Numbered from the stretch's first letter, positions 47,178 to 57,518 are shown. The stretch: DNA of 64,000 nt from Prochlorococcus marinus str. AS9601 (GCF_000015645.1 NC_008816.1:372001-436000), one strand, 5' to 3'. Notes: generated by a model not told the origin, from the sequence alone. Program-made: numbers and translations.

Positions 47178-48117
47178 CTAAAAAACTATGTCCTATCGCT
47201 AAAGCTGTAACTAACATCCCAGTTATAAGGAACGGTTGGGCACTTGCTTGATATTTGACATCAAACTTTAGAGGATCTCTCAGTAACCACATATCTTGAA
47301 ATGTAATTTGTGGAATTACCAATAAAACCAAAATTACAGAGGCTAAATGTTGACCAATAATGACTAATACTACAACCATTGCTAATTGAAAAATATCAAT
47401 CAGTCCTGCACTTATTCTACTTGCATTTTTAATTCCAAATACTACTGGTAGAGAATTTAAGCCTAGCTTTGAGTCTCCTTCAACACTTTTGAAATCATTA
47501 ATAACAGCAATTCCAAGTCCTGAGAGGCTATAAGCAAGTGTTAGTATCGCCGTCACGATTGTTAATTTCCCAAACAAGGCTTGTCCTGCCCACCAAGGTA
47601 AAGCTATATAAGATGCTCCTAATGCATAATTTCCAAGCCAACCATTCTGTTTTAATTTGAGTGGTGGAGCAGAATATATATAACTAACAAAGGAACCTCC
47701 TAATGCTAAAAGTAAGACGGAAGGGAAGCTGTGCTTAGCATATAAATCTAATAGAAAAGCAACTATTAAACCCGCTATAAGTAATACCCAGATTTGTATT
47801 TTTACATCTTTAATTGATATTTTCCCAGAAGGAATTGGTCTATTTGGTTCATTAATTGCATCAATTTCTTTATCAAAAAAATCATTTATAGTTTGGGTAT
47901 AACCAGCCAGAAGCGGTCCACTCATCAACATACATGCTAATGAAGCTAGTACATTACTAAATGTCCATTCAAAATTCCCACTTGCAGCTGCTCCACAAAT
48001 AACTCCCCATATCAAAGGGATCCACGTTATGGGTTTCATTAACTGTATACGGAGTTTCCATATACTTGATGTTTCAGAGGCACCCTTAATTCCTAATAGT
48101 TGTTTTGGATCATTCAC
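47170..48117 (-). CDS. chlG: Chlorophyll synthase (divinyl-chlorophyll)
   Basis: This UbiA-family membrane prenyltransferase esterifies chlorophyllide with phytyl or geranylgeranyl diphosphate. The diphosphate-binding motif NDFFDKEIDAINEPNRPIPSG and the second loop INDFKSVEGDSKLGLNSLPV are diagnostic; about eight membrane spans follow. Length 315 aa is normal. It lies between the DUF2862 gene (8 bp) and the PBP gene (8-bp overlap), forming a three-gene unit. It shows the host is an oxygenic phototroph. Confidence 0.96.
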   Translation of the reverse strand: MNDPKQLLGIKGASETSSIWKLRIQLMKPITWIPLIWGVICGAAASGNFEWTFSNVLASLACMLMSGPLLAGYTQTINDFFDKEIDAINEPNRPIPSGKISIKDVKIQIWVLLIAGLIVAFLLDLYAKHSFPSVLLLALGGSFVSYIYSAPPLKLKQNGWLGNYALGASYIALPWWAGQALFGKLTIVTAILTLAYSLSGLGIAVINDFKSVEGDSKLGLNSLPVVFGIKNASRISAGLIDIFQLAMVVVLVIIGQHLASVILVLLVIPQITFQDMWLLRDPLKFDVKYQASAQPFLITGMLVTALAIGHSFLVA

Positions 48118-48125
48118 TTTATTCT

Positions 48126-48350
48126 TTAACCTTTCTCAATTTCTTCTGGGAAAAACCAATTTTGCTCACCATTCTGAAATTTTGCGGTGATTCCAATACT
48201 TCTGCCGTCTGTCATTTTATAGCCAGTTATTACGGCTTTAGGACTCGAGGATATTTGATCGATTAATTTAGCTGGTAGTCTATCTTTTACTTTGTTAATG
48301 TTAATTTTGATTTTACTACCGATTTTGGGTAATAATTTTGTTTCAGCCAT
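48126..48350 (-). CDS. DUF2862 protein (74 aa)
   Basis: This small conserved cyanobacterial protein starts with MAETKLLPKIGSKIKININK and has an SH3-like beta pattern, ending QNWFFPEEIEKG. I recognise the DUF2862 family but know no function. It lies directly upstream of chlG, as in other cyanobacteria, and diverges from hisF with a 59-bp gap. Confidence 0.82.
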   Translation of the reverse strand: MAETKLLPKIGSKIKININKVKDRLPAKLIDQISSSPKAVITGYKMTDGRSIGITAKFQNGEQNWFFPEEIEKG

Positions 48351-48409
48351 AAGAGGTAAAATGGAAGCTATTATGCAAGATTAACAGCATTTGGACAATT
48401 TTTACTAAA

Positions 48410-49180
48410 ATGGTAGCTCTTCGTTTAATTCCTTGTTTAGATGTCGCCCATGGCAGAGTGGTTAAAGGTGTAAATTTTGTTAATTTGAGAGACTCAGGCG
48501 ATCCTGTTGAATTGGCTTGTAGGTATTCTGATGAGGGAGCAGATGAATTAGTATTCTTAGATATTAGAGCTAGTGTAGAAAATAGAAATACATTAGTTGA
48601 CCTTGTCTCTAGGACCGCAAAATCAGTAAAAATCCCATTTACAGTAGGTGGAGGAATAGATTCTGTTTCTTCAATTAATGATCTTTTAAGAGCTGGAGCG
48701 GATAAAGTAAGTTTGAATTCTTCTGCAGTTAGAAATCCAGATTTAATTTCTAAAAGTTCTAGAGAATTTGGCAATCAATGTATTGTGATAGCAATTGATG
48801 CTCGAAGAAAAGTTAATAAGTTTGGTGAGTGGGAGGTATATGTAAAAGGAGGGCGAGAAAATACTGGTATAGATGTATTAAGTTGGGCAAAGAAAGTTGA
48901 GGAGTTAGGCGCGGGGGAAATATTGCTTACTTCAATGGATGGTGATGGAACACAGAATGGATATGATTTGAATCTGACCGAATCTGTTGCAAATATTGTT
49001 GATATCCCAGTAATTGCTTCTGGAGGAGCAGGCTCTCTAGAAGATATCTTTGATGTTTTCAAAGAAGGCAGGGCATCAGCAGCACTTTTAGCATCATTAC
49101 TTCATGATAAGAAACTTACTTTAAAAGAAATAAAAACTTTCCTCCTCGAAAAAAAACTCTCAATTAGACCATATGAATAA
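48410..49180 (+). CDS. hisF: Imidazole glycerol phosphate synthase subunit HisF
   Basis: HisF is the cyclase subunit of histidine synthesis; it uses ammonia from HisH to form IGP and AICAR. Catalytic aspartates are in [12 protein letters not shown] and [14 protein letters not shown]. The TIM-barrel signature ([15 protein letters not shown]) is complete. Length 256 aa is normal. Confidence 0.97.
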   Translation: MVALRLIPCLDVAHGRVVKGVNFVNLRDSGDPVELACRYSDEGADELVFLDIRASVENRNTLVDLVSRTAKSVKIPFTVGGGIDSVSSINDLLRAGADKVSLNSSAVRNPDLISKSSREFGNQCIVIAIDARRKVNKFGEWEVYVKGGRENTGIDVLSWAKKVEELGAGEILLTSMDGDGTQNGYDLNLTESVANIVDIPVIASGGAGSLEDIFDVFKEGRASAALLASLLHDKKLTLKEIKTFLLEKKLSIRPYE

Positions 49181-49223
49181 AAATTTTAATTAAATCCCAA
49201 AAAAATAAGTTAAAAATTTAAAA

Positions 49224-49925
49224 ATGAAATTTACAAAAACTATCGAAGTCAAAAATATATTTAATAAAATTTCCTATAAATATGACTTTTTAAATAATCT
49301 ATTAAGTTTTGGGCTGCACAGATTATGGAAAAGGAAATTGGTTAATTTATTGGAACCTTTAAATGGTGAAAATTGGGCTGATTTATGCTGTGGAACTGGC
49401 GATTTAGCATTCTTAATTTCTGAGAGGGTTAGTCCAAGTGGTTCAATTACTGGGATTGACAGTGCAGAAGATATTTTAAATATTGCGAAGAAAAAATCAG
49501 AGCTTAAAAAAAATAAATTTATTAAGTGGGAAATTAAAGATGTATTAGAAATTAATGATTATTCAAAAAATTTTGATGGGATTTGTATGTCATATGGACT
49601 AAGAAACTTGAATAATGTTGAAGAAGGAATAAAAAAAGTTTTTGATCTTTTGAAGGATAAGGGAAGAGCAGGATTTTTGGATTTTAATCACTCAACAAGA
49701 AATTCTTTATCCAATATTTTTCAGAAAATTTATTTGAGATTAATCGTAGTAACCATTTCGCGGCTTTTTAATTTAGGTCCAGAATACGCATATATTGAAA
49801 AAAGTATTAGTAATTTTCCAAAGAAAAATGAACTTATAAATATTGCTAAGGAAGTTGGATTTAAAAAAGCTGAATATAGGACTATTTTGGGAGGGCAAAT
49901 GGGAATATTAATTTTAACTAAATAA
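49224..49925 (+). CDS. menG: Demethylphylloquinone/demethylmenaquinone methyltransferase
   Basis: This SAM-dependent UbiE/MenG-type enzyme performs the last step of phylloquinone synthesis in cyanobacteria. It has NKISYKYDFLNNLLSFGLHRLWK, the SAM motif DLCCGTGDLAFL and YGLRNLNNVEEGI. Length 233 aa is typical. It converges with the DUF721 gene by 5 bp. Confidence 0.92.
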   Translation: MKFTKTIEVKNIFNKISYKYDFLNNLLSFGLHRLWKRKLVNLLEPLNGENWADLCCGTGDLAFLISERVSPSGSITGIDSAEDILNIAKKKSELKKNKFIKWEIKDVLEINDYSKNFDGICMSYGLRNLNNVEEGIKKVFDLLKDKGRAGFLDFNHSTRNSLSNIFQKIYLRLIVVTISRLFNLGPEYAYIEKSISNFPKKNELINIAKEVGFKKAEYRTILGGQMGILILTK

Positions 49926-49930
49926 AGAAT

Positions 49931-50416
49931 TTAGTTTTTTATTTTTCTCCAACAAAAAGAACACTTTCCCCATCTTTTGATTTCGCCGTCAGGAGTAGGT
50001 GAATTACAAAGAGGACAAATGCACATATTATTTTGATTGATTCTGCTTGGATGCTTTGCCCAGACTATCTTTGCATTAGTAGCTTTGATGTTTTTATTTT
50101 TAATTTCATAATTTTGTATTATTTTTATTTCATTCAAAGTTATTCCAATTTTCTCTATTCTCTCTTTCAATTTATGCTTGTAATAGATTAAAGCTTGGCG
50201 CCACTGTGGATGATTTACTGCGATAGTAAGTATTTTTTTTTCAATATTTAATGGTTTACATTCTTGAAATAGTTCTAAGCCGATTAAGTTCTTCCAGTTT
50301 TTATTGATTTTAGTGAGTTGATCTAAGTCTCCGCAGGATTTTTTGAAATTATCAAGACAATTTTTTAATGGATGTGGATTCCTTCTATTCACTATTGGCA
50401 AATACTTTTTGTCCAA
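49931..50416 (-). CDS. DUF721 (DciA-like) protein with C-terminal zinc finger
   Basis: This 161-aa protein has the DUF721/DciA-type N-terminal domain (WKNLIGLELFQECKPLNIEKKILTIAVNHPQWRQAL). DciA proteins load the replicative helicase in bacteria without DnaC. A C-terminal zinc-ribbon (CPLCNSPTPDGEIKRWGKCSFC) is the extra feature of cyanobacterial members. It diverges from birA with a 75-bp promoter region. Confidence 0.82.
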   Translation of the reverse strand: MDKKYLPIVNRRNPHPLKNCLDNFKKSCGDLDQLTKINKNWKNLIGLELFQECKPLNIEKKILTIAVNHPQWRQALIYYKHKLKERIEKIGITLNEIKIIQNYEIKNKNIKATNAKIVWAKHPSRINQNNMCICPLCNSPTPDGEIKRWGKCSFCWRKIKN

Positions 50417-50491
50417 TTTGTAAAATTTACTTATTAAGACTAAAGTTAATCTAATCTTTAAAAAGATGCTCGTTGTTTTAATAAAGAATTT

Positions 50492-51241
50492 GTGAAAGTT
50501 ATTGGACCTGCAGCTAAAACAGTTTTTTATTTAAAAAAAATTCAGGGTCAATATCCAACCTGGACACTTCATTACAAAATAAAATGTAAAAGTACCGAAA
50601 ATGAGCTAACAAACTTGCTTGAATATTCTGAAATCAAGAAAAACCACCCAGTAGCGATAATCGCAAGAGAACAATTCTCAGGAGTTGGCCAAAATTCAAA
50701 AACTTGGGTTTCTCCAAAAGGCGGGATTTGGTTAAGTGCAGCTTACCCAATATTTTTAAAAGAATTTGAATATCAAATATTTAATTTGTCATTAGGTATT
50801 AAGCTATGTGAAATGCTTAGACAAGAGAATATAAATGTTTGTTTGAAATGGCCAAATGATATTTTTTTTGGTTCAAAAAAGTTGATTGGATTTTTACCAA
50901 GGGTGATAACAAGAGGCAAAAAAATTATCTATGTAAGATTAGGACTTGGCATGAATGTTTTAAATTACACCCCATCAGAAGGTATTTCATTATCAAAAGT
51001 ACTTCAAACTAAGAATATTAATCAATATTATTGGACAGCCAAAGTTCTTAAAGCCTTTTATGACTCAATTGAATGTAATAAGAAAAAAGAATATGTGATT
51101 AAATCTGCAAATAAGTTTCTTACTAAAAGTTTTTTACCTAGTGGTTATTGTCCTGATTCATGGAAAATTAAAGATATTGATTCGAATGGAAATTTAAGAA
51201 TTGAAAATGAAACTCAACTGAAGGTAATTAGAAGGTTTTGA
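50492..51241 (+). CDS. birA: Biotin--[acetyl-CoA-carboxylase] ligase
   Basis: This enzyme attaches biotin to the carboxyl carrier protein of acetyl-CoA carboxylase. The catalytic domain shows AREQFSGVGQNSKTWVSPKGGIWLS (a changed GRGRxGR loop), LKWPNDIFFGSKKLIGFLPR and GLGMNVLN. There is no N-terminal repressor domain, so it is a monofunctional ligase. The start is GTG at 50492; length 249 aa is normal. It converges with the ABC ATPase gene by 2 bp. Confidence 0.92.
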   Translation: MKVIGPAAKTVFYLKKIQGQYPTWTLHYKIKCKSTENELTNLLEYSEIKKNHPVAIIAREQFSGVGQNSKTWVSPKGGIWLSAAYPIFLKEFEYQIFNLSLGIKLCEMLRQENINVCLKWPNDIFFGSKKLIGFLPRVITRGKKIIYVRLGLGMNVLNYTPSEGISLSKVLQTKNINQYYWTAKVLKAFYDSIECNKKKEYVIKSANKFLTKSFLPSGYCPDSWKIKDIDSNGNLRIENETQLKVIRRF

Positions 51242-51243
51242 AT

Positions 51244-51930
51244 TTAATTAACTTTTAATTCGACTATTCTTCCATCCTTAAATTTGGCTATTTTTTTTGC
51301 GCGATTTGCAACTTCATCTTCATGCGTAACCAAAACTATAGTTATTCCAGATTCATGCAGTTTGTCAAAAAGATCTAACACATCTTCAGTGGTTTTTGAA
51401 TCAAGTGCTCCAGTAGGTTCGTCTGCTAACAAAATTGCTGGGTTATTGATAATAGCCCTCGCAATAGCAACTCGTTGTTGTTGACCTCCGGATAATTGGT
51501 TTGGGCGATTATTCATTCTTTCTGAAAGGCCAACTTTTTTTAGGGCATTCTTACCTCGCACTAATCTTTGCTCAGGCTCAATGCCAGCATAAATCATGGG
51601 CAAAATTACGTTTTCAAGCGCAGTTGCGTCTGAAAGAAGATGAAATTGTTGAAAAACGAAGCCTAATTTTTGGTTACGTATTTCCGCGAGCTCATCATCA
51701 GATAAATTCTCAACAGGAAAACCATTTAATTTATAAATACCTTCAGATGGTCTATCTAGACATCCAATAATATTCATAGCTGTACTTTTGCCTGAGCCAC
51801 TTGCTCCCATTACCGCTAGATAATCACCTTTATAAATTTCTAAATTTATGCTGTCTAAGGCTTTGACAGTTAGATCCTCTTTACCATATGTTTTAGATAT
51901 ATTTTCTAAACTAGCGACTTTCTTAGACAT
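51244..51930 (-). CDS. ABC transporter ATP-binding protein (LolD/MacB/DevA type)
   Basis: This 228-aa ATPase has Walker A GASGSGKST, Q-loop FVFQQFHLL, signature LSGGQQQRVAIARAI, Walker B LLADEPTGALDS and the H-loop LVTHED. It belongs to the group that drives MacB/LolCDE/DevBCA exporters. No permease is adjacent. It lies 16 bp downstream of ndhB on the same strand. Confidence 0.9.
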   Translation of the reverse strand: MSKKVASLENISKTYGKEDLTVKALDSINLEIYKGDYLAVMGASGSGKSTAMNIIGCLDRPSEGIYKLNGFPVENLSDDELAEIRNQKLGFVFQQFHLLSDATALENVILPMIYAGIEPEQRLVRGKNALKKVGLSERMNNRPNQLSGGQQQRVAIARAIINNPAILLADEPTGALDSKTTEDVLDLFDKLHESGITIVLVTHEDEVANRAKKIAKFKDGRIVELKVN

Positions 51931-51946
51931 TTATTGAAGAATTTTT

Positions 51947-53467
51947 CTAGGAAATATTGTTTGCTATAGCAATAATATCTTGTAAAAAAGGAGTTTCTGA
52001 AACTGCTGTATTGGCTAATTTAAAAAGAGGATTAGATAGGATTCCTCCAAGAGCAGTTACCGCTACGCAAGTGTAAAGTGCAATTCTCAAGGGAGGTAAT
52101 CCTTCAATTCCCCAATTAATTTCAGGATATGATTTGACTATTTCAGAAGCTTCCTGTGGTTCTTTAACTACCATCATTTTTATCACTGAAATGTAGTAAT
52201 AAATAGATATAACTGAAGTTACTAATCCAACAATAACTAGTAGATATTGATGATTGGCCCAACCTGCAAAGAACAAGTATATTTTTCCAAAAAATCCCAA
52301 CATTGGAGGTAAACCTCCAAGTGATAGAAGACAAAGGCTTAAGCCTAATGTAATGAGAGGATCTTTTTGGTAAAGTCCTGAGTAATCAAGAATTCTGTCA
52401 GAACCAGTTCTTAGTGAGAAAAGTATTACACAAGAAAATGCACCCAAATTCATAAATAAATATGCAGCCAAATATAAAACAGCAGCTGATAAACCATCTT
52501 GTGTGCCAGATACTATTCCAATCATTACAAATCCTGCTTGTCCAATAGAACTGTAAGCTAGCATCCTTTTCATTGAGGTTTGAGCTAGAGCTACAACATT
52601 TCCTAGAGCCATGCTCAATATTGCCAAAATGGTAAATAAAAGTTTCCATTCTTCGTCAAAAGAAGAGAAAGTTGTGCTTAATATTCTTATCGCAAATGCA
52701 AAGCCCGCTGTTTTTGAACCAACAGATAAAAAAGCTACTACAGGAGTAGGTGAACCCTCATATACGTCAGGAGTCCATTGATGAAAGGGAACAGCAGCAA
52801 TTTTAAATGCAACTGTTGATAAGACAAATACAAGTGCTAGTGAAGTTATGAAGGATGGCTTATTGATAATCTCTAAACCTATTGTCGCTAAGTTTGTTGA
52901 ACCACTTAATCCATAAAGAAAAGAGGATCCATACAAATAGACAGCAGCAGCAGCTGATCCGACAAGGAGGTATTTTAAGGCCGCTTCTGAACTTCTTGGA
53001 TCTCTCTTGAGGTAGCCAGAAAGTAAGTAGCTTGCTACAGATAAAGTTTCAAGAGAAATAAATACACTAATAAGGTCAGTAGATCCACATAAAAGCATTG
53101 CTCCAAGTGTGGCTGAAAGAACTATCGCAGCAAACTCTCCAATTGGGCTTCCACTTTGTTCTGTATACCGCCAACTTATAAGTAAAGAAATCAAGGTTGA
53201 TAAAGAAATTATTGCTCTAAATGCGATTGCCAAATTATCTGAATTAAAGGATCCAAGGAATGCGTTTTCTACCGGATTACTCCACTGCAATGCCAAGCTA
53301 ACAAGAGAGCTTCCGATTGACAAATAGCAAATTATTGGTGCCCACTTCGATGCAGTTTTTTCTCCAGCTAAATCTACAAGAAGTGTTCCAACAATACCTA
53401 GTAAAATAAAAGCCTCTGGAATAATGGCTTGAGCATTTAAATTAATTGTAAAGATTTCGTTGGGCAC
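51947..53467 (-). CDS. ndhB: NAD(P)H-quinone oxidoreductase subunit 2
   Basis: NdhB is a proton-pumping membrane subunit of photosynthetic complex I (NDH-1), active in respiration, cyclic electron flow and CO2 uptake. It has about 14 membrane spans over 506 aa and the conserved segment [31 protein letters not shown] in the channel region. It is the first gene before the ABC ATPase on this strand and diverges from topA across a 175-bp spacer with no recognised element. Confidence 0.96.
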   Translation of the reverse strand: MPNEIFTINLNAQAIIPEAFILLGIVGTLLVDLAGEKTASKWAPIICYLSIGSSLVSLALQWSNPVENAFLGSFNSDNLAIAFRAIISLSTLISLLISWRYTEQSGSPIGEFAAIVLSATLGAMLLCGSTDLISVFISLETLSVASYLLSGYLKRDPRSSEAALKYLLVGSAAAAVYLYGSSFLYGLSGSTNLATIGLEIINKPSFITSLALVFVLSTVAFKIAAVPFHQWTPDVYEGSPTPVVAFLSVGSKTAGFAFAIRILSTTFSSFDEEWKLLFTILAILSMALGNVVALAQTSMKRMLAYSSIGQAGFVMIGIVSGTQDGLSAAVLYLAAYLFMNLGAFSCVILFSLRTGSDRILDYSGLYQKDPLITLGLSLCLLSLGGLPPMLGFFGKIYLFFAGWANHQYLLVIVGLVTSVISIYYYISVIKMMVVKEPQEASEIVKSYPEINWGIEGLPPLRIALYTCVAVTALGGILSNPLFKLANTAVSETPFLQDIIAIANNIS

Positions 53468-53642
53468 TTTATTAAATTGGATTAAATTAGAAGTTTGATT
53501 GTAAGAGTCTAGGAGTTAATCTTAACTTGATTATAATTTGTGGGTATGATTTTTGAAATTTTCAGAAGAAATTACTTGAAAAAGCTTCAAATAATCATAA
53601 TATGCCCTAACTGAACAAAAACACCAATTTTTAAAATAAACC

Positions 53643-56249
53643 TTGGATCACACACTTGTTATTGTTGAAAGTCCCACCAAAGCAAAAACTATAAGAAAGT
53701 TTTTGCCATCTAATTATGAAGTTCTCGCTTCAATGGGACATGTAAGAGATCTTCCAAAAGGAGCTGCTGAAATACCTGCTTCGGTTAAAAAGGAAAAATG
53801 GTCAAGGATAGGAGTTAATACAACAGAAGATTTTGAACCACTTTATATAGTTCCAAAAGATAAGAAAAAGGTTGTTAAAGAGTTAAAAGATGCATTGAAA
53901 GGTGCGACCCAGCTATTACTTGCAACTGATGAAGATAGAGAGGGAGAGAGTATTAGCTGGCATCTCCTGCAAATTCTTAAGCCTAAAATACCAACTAAGA
54001 GAATGGTTTTTCATGAAATCACAAAAAAGGCAATTAATAAAGCTTTAGATCAAACAAGAGAAATTGATATGGAACTTGTTCAGGCTCAAGAAACAAGAAG
54101 AATCCTAGACAGGCTTTTTGGATATGAATTATCTCCTTTACTTTGGAAGAAGGTAGCCCCCCGACTATCTGCTGGTCGTGTTCAATCTGTTTCTGTAAGA
54201 CTTCTTGTTAGGAGAGAGAGAGAAAGAAGATCCTTTAAAAAAGCTAGTTACTGGGGGATTAAAGCTTCCTTAGTAAAAGATAATATTACTTTCGAAACTA
54301 AATTATTCAGTTTAAAAGGTCAAAGAATTTGTAACGGTTCCGATTTCGACGAACAAACCGGTAAATTAAAAGAAGGAAACAAATCTTTAATAATTGGAGA
54401 AGAACAAGTAAATGATTTATTGAATACTTTTTCCTCTGAGGATTGGTTAGTCTCAAAAATCGAAAAAAAGCCATCCACTCGTAAGCCAGTTCCTCCATTT
54501 ACAACAAGCACATTACAACAAGAAGCAAATAGGAAGCTTCGTTTGTCTTCAAGAGAAACTATGAGATGTGCACAAGGGCTATATGAGAGAGGTTTCATAA
54601 CATATATGAGAACTGATTCAGTTCATCTCTCCGAACAAGCCACAAGAGCTGCTAGAGAATGTGTCAGTTCTATGTATGGGAAAGAATATTTATCTAACTC
54701 ACCAAGACAATTTAATTCAACTGCAAGAAATGCTCAAGAAGCACACGAAGCTATTAGGCCTGCAGGTGAGGTATTTAAAACACCAAAGGAAACTAATTTA
54801 ACTGGTAGAGACTTATCACTTTACGATTTAATTTGGAAAAGAACTGTAGCTAGTCAAATGGCGGAAGCTAGGTTAACAATGATTAATGCTGAAATTAGCG
54901 TAGGGTATGGATTATTTAAATCGAGCGGGAAAAGTATTGATTTCCCAGGATTCTTCAGAGCTTATGTCGAGGGAAGTGATGATCCAAGTTCATCCCTTGA
55001 ACAACAAGAAATTATTCTCCCAAACTTAACAACTGGAACATGTCTTGAAGTTACTAGTAAGGAATCTACTTTTCATGAAACTAAGCCTCCTGCAAGATAT
55101 ACAGAGGCTGCATTAGTTAAAGTTCTTGAAAAAGAAGGGATTGGAAGACCCTCTACCTATGCCAGCATTATTGGGACCATAGTTGATAGAGGTTATGCGA
55201 ATATATCTTCCAATACTTTGGCTCCAACGTTTACAGCTTTTGCTGTTACTGCTCTATTAGAAGAACATTTTCCTGATCTGGTTGATACTACTTTTACTGC
55301 AAAAATGGAATCTTCATTGGATGAAATATCTTCAGGCAATCTTGAGTGGCTACCATACCTCGAAACTTTCTATAAAGGTAAAAATGGTTTGGAGATAAAG
55401 GTTCAGAAAACAGAGGGTAATATTGATGGTAAAGCTTATAGACAAGTTGATTTCGAAGACCTTCCTTGCGTAGTCAGAATAGGCTCAAACGGACCTTGGT
55501 TAGAGGGTACAAAAATTGATGAATCTGGAAATGAAATTCAGGCTAAAGGTAATCTTCCAATGGATATTACTCCTGGTGATTTAGACATTAAACAAGTTGA
55601 TCAAATCTTAAGTGGCCCATCGGATCTTGGAACTGATCCAAAAACCGGGGAAAAAGTCTTTTTAAGATTTGGTCCTTATGGACCTTACGTTCAATTAGGA
55701 AATAATGATCAAGATAAAGCTAAACCAAGGAGAGCCTCATTACCCAAAGAGTTGAAAACTGATGACCTAACTCTAGATGAGGCTCTTGTACTTTTAAGTT
55801 TGCCTAGATTGTTAGGAGCTCATCCTGAAGGAGGAGTTGTTGAGGCTGATAGAGGAAGATTTGGCCCGTATATCAAATGGATTAAAAATGAAAATGAATC
55901 TGAAAACAGATCCTTAAAGAAAGAGGATGATGTTTTTAGAGTTGATATAAAACGAGCATTAGAAATTCTTGCGATGCCAAAAATGGGTAGAGGTGGTCAA
56001 GAGGTACTTAAAGACTTTGGAAAACCAAAAGAATTTAAAGAAAAAATTCAAATATTAAATGGAAGATATGGCGTCTATTTAAAATGTGGCAAAACTAATG
56101 TATCGATTGCCAAAGATACTGACATAGAAAAATTTACCATAGATGAAGCAGTATCTCTTTTAGAAGAAAAACTAAAAGATAAAAAAGGTGCAATTTTAAA
56201 GAAAACAAAGATTAGTAATAAAAAAACTTCAAGGAAAAAGAAAAGTTAG
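53643..56249 (+). CDS. topA: DNA topoisomerase I
   Basis: This type IA topoisomerase relaxes negative supercoils. The Toprim domain has VIVESPTKAKTIRKFL and DEDREGESISWHL; the catalytic tyrosine is in GFITYMRTDSVHL. The C-terminal region carries topoisomerase repeat units (FGPYGPYVQLG, FGPYIKW, GRYGVYLKCG) and ends in a Lys-rich tail (TSRKKKS). Length 868 aa is normal for cyanobacteria. The start is TTG at 53643. A tandem-repeat lipoprotein follows 7 bp later. Confidence 0.96.
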   Translation: MDHTLVIVESPTKAKTIRKFLPSNYEVLASMGHVRDLPKGAAEIPASVKKEKWSRIGVNTTEDFEPLYIVPKDKKKVVKELKDALKGATQLLLATDEDREGESISWHLLQILKPKIPTKRMVFHEITKKAINKALDQTREIDMELVQAQETRRILDRLFGYELSPLLWKKVAPRLSAGRVQSVSVRLLVRRERERRSFKKASYWGIKASLVKDNITFETKLFSLKGQRICNGSDFDEQTGKLKEGNKSLIIGEEQVNDLLNTFSSEDWLVSKIEKKPSTRKPVPPFTTSTLQQEANRKLRLSSRETMRCAQGLYERGFITYMRTDSVHLSEQATRAARECVSSMYGKEYLSNSPRQFNSTARNAQEAHEAIRPAGEVFKTPKETNLTGRDLSLYDLIWKRTVASQMAEARLTMINAEISVGYGLFKSSGKSIDFPGFFRAYVEGSDDPSSSLEQQEIILPNLTTGTCLEVTSKESTFHETKPPARYTEAALVKVLEKEGIGRPSTYASIIGTIVDRGYANISSNTLAPTFTAFAVTALLEEHFPDLVDTTFTAKMESSLDEISSGNLEWLPYLETFYKGKNGLEIKVQKTEGNIDGKAYRQVDFEDLPCVVRIGSNGPWLEGTKIDESGNEIQAKGNLPMDITPGDLDIKQVDQILSGPSDLGTDPKTGEKVFLRFGPYGPYVQLGNNDQDKAKPRRASLPKELKTDDLTLDEALVLLSLPRLLGAHPEGGVVEADRGRFGPYIKWIKNENESENRSLKKEDDVFRVDIKRALEILAMPKMGRGGQEVLKDFGKPKEFKEKIQILNGRYGVYLKCGKTNVSIAKDTDIEKFTIDEAVSLLEEKLKDKKGAILKKTKISNKKTSRKKKS

Positions 56250-56256
56250 AAAAAAT

Positions 56257-56859
56257 ATGATTTTAAAAAAAAAAGAACTTTTTTTATTAATTTTTTTAAT
56301 TTTCTTGCAATCATGCTCTGGAGGGAGGATTGGAAATTTTCTTGAAAGTAGTTTTAATGATTTAGAAAAAACAAGCAAAAATGAAGATTTACAAAATAAA
56401 TTATTAAATAAAAATGATACAAATTTAGAAAAAGAAAACAAAAAATTTGATGATAAAAAAAATAAAAAAATTAAAAAAGTTGAAAAGCCAAAAAATGTTC
56501 CAGAAAATAAAAATGATATAAATTTAGAAAAAGAAAACAAAAAATTTGATGATAAAAAAAATAAAAAAATTAAAAAAGTTGAAAAGCCAAAAAATGTTCC
56601 AGAAAATAAAAATGATATAAATTTAGAAAAAGAAAACAAAAAATTTGATGATAAAAAAAATAAAAAAATAAAGAATCTTTCAAAAAAAAGAAAAATTGAG
56701 CTTCAATCTTACAAAATAATATTCATTTTAAAAGATGTAGATCCAAAAGATCCAACTGAAGAGTTAAGTTCCATATTGAGTAATTCTGAGGTAAATTTTG
56801 AAATAGAAAAGATTGAACGTATCTTAGATTCAAAAAATAAAAGTATGAATAAAAATTAA
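56257..56859 (+). CDS. Lys/Asn-rich repeat lipoprotein
   Basis: This 200-aa predicted lipoprotein starts with a basic N-terminus and a hydrophobic stretch ending in the lipobox LQSC, with lipidated Cys near residue 20. The middle is a highly charged tandem repeat of 33 residues (LEKENKKFDDKKNKKIKKVE type). The C-terminal 50 residues (YKIIFILKDVDPKDPTEELSSIL) look like a folded domain. Function is unknown. It lies just after topA and is 20 bp from the DUF2232 gene, so these may share transcription. Confidence 0.75.
   Translation: MILKKKELFLLIFLIFLQSCSGGRIGNFLESSFNDLEKTSKNEDLQNKLLNKNDTNLEKENKKFDDKKNKKIKKVEKPKNVPENKNDINLEKENKKFDDKKNKKIKKVEKPKNVPENKNDINLEKENKKFDDKKNKKIKNLSKKRKIELQSYKIIFILKDVDPKDPTEELSSILSNSEVNFEIEKIERILDSKNKSMNKN
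56407..56673 (+). repeat. Tandem 99-bp repeats inside the lipoprotein gene
   Basis: Two full 99-bp units (56407-56505 and 56506-56604) and a partial third (56605-56673) are almost identical. The one change I noticed between the first two is GATACA against GATATA near the start of each unit. Such near-identity suggests recent expansion by slippage or recombination; the frame is kept because 99 is a multiple of three. Confidence 0.95.
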
Positions 56860-56879
56860 TTAAAAATATTCAACAAAAA

Positions 56880-57518
56880 ATGAAAATAACATCAAAAACT
56901 GAAGCATTAAATATTGTCGAAACCTCTTATTTAGCATCTCTTTCGTCTTTATTATGGGTTGCATTATATTATCTGCCAATTGGGGGAGCTTTATTAAGGT
57001 TGATTTTGCCTCTCCCAATGATCTTGTTGCACTTGAGAAGAGGATCTAAAATTGCATTGGAAGGACTTTTAATACAATTTCTACTTTTATTCATAATTAT
57101 GGGTCCTGTTAGAGGAACTTTATTTTTATTTCCTTATGGTATCTTGGCTTTTTGGTTAGGTTGGTGTTGGTTTAAAGAAAAGAGTTGGAAACTTAGTTTA
57201 ACTGGGGGAGTTGTTATTGGAACCCTTGGCTTCTTACTAAGAGTAATAGCATTATCTACGTTGGTAGGAGATAATCTTTGGGTCCTAATTACTCGAGCGA
57301 GTTATGGTCTAATAGAAAAGTTCATTGGATTATTTAATTTACCTTTATATCCCTCAATTTTGAGTATACAATTTGGTGCAATTTTATTAATAATTTTTCA
57401 AGAAATAGTTTATGTCTTAACGGTACATGTAGTTGCCTATTGTCTTTTTCCTAGATTTAAATTAACCATCCCAGATCCTCCAAGATTATTAAATAGCTTA
57501 GTTGATTTTAATAATTAA
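56880..57518 (+). CDS. DUF2232 membrane protein
   Basis: This 212-aa integral membrane protein has about five hydrophobic segments, with the conserved loop LPLPMILLHLRRGSKIALEGLL. It resembles the DUF2232 (YybS-like) family of predicted ECF S-type proteins. It may provide a substrate-binding subunit for an ECF transporter; the substrate is unknown. It precedes the CobT-like gene by 12 bp. Confidence 0.75.
   Translation: MKITSKTEALNIVETSYLASLSSLLWVALYYLPIGGALLRLILPLPMILLHLRRGSKIALEGLLIQFLLLFIIMGPVRGTLFLFPYGILAFWLGWCWFKEKSWKLSLTGGVVIGTLGFLLRVIALSTLVGDNLWVLITRASYGLIEKFIGLFNLPLYPSILSIQFGAILLIIFQEIVYVLTVHVVAYCLFPRFKLTIPDPPRLLNSLVDFNN

Noticed and set aside
48343-48774. 143-aa minus-strand frame across the hisF start
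   Set aside because: It is antisense to hisF and would overlap the DUF2862 start; the residues look like a reversed coding frame.
56229-56639. Minus-strand open frame with a Phe/Ser repeat protein
   Set aside because: It is the antisense shadow of the AT-rich 99-bp repeats in the lipoprotein gene; the plus-strand frame has a start, lipobox and folded C-terminus.
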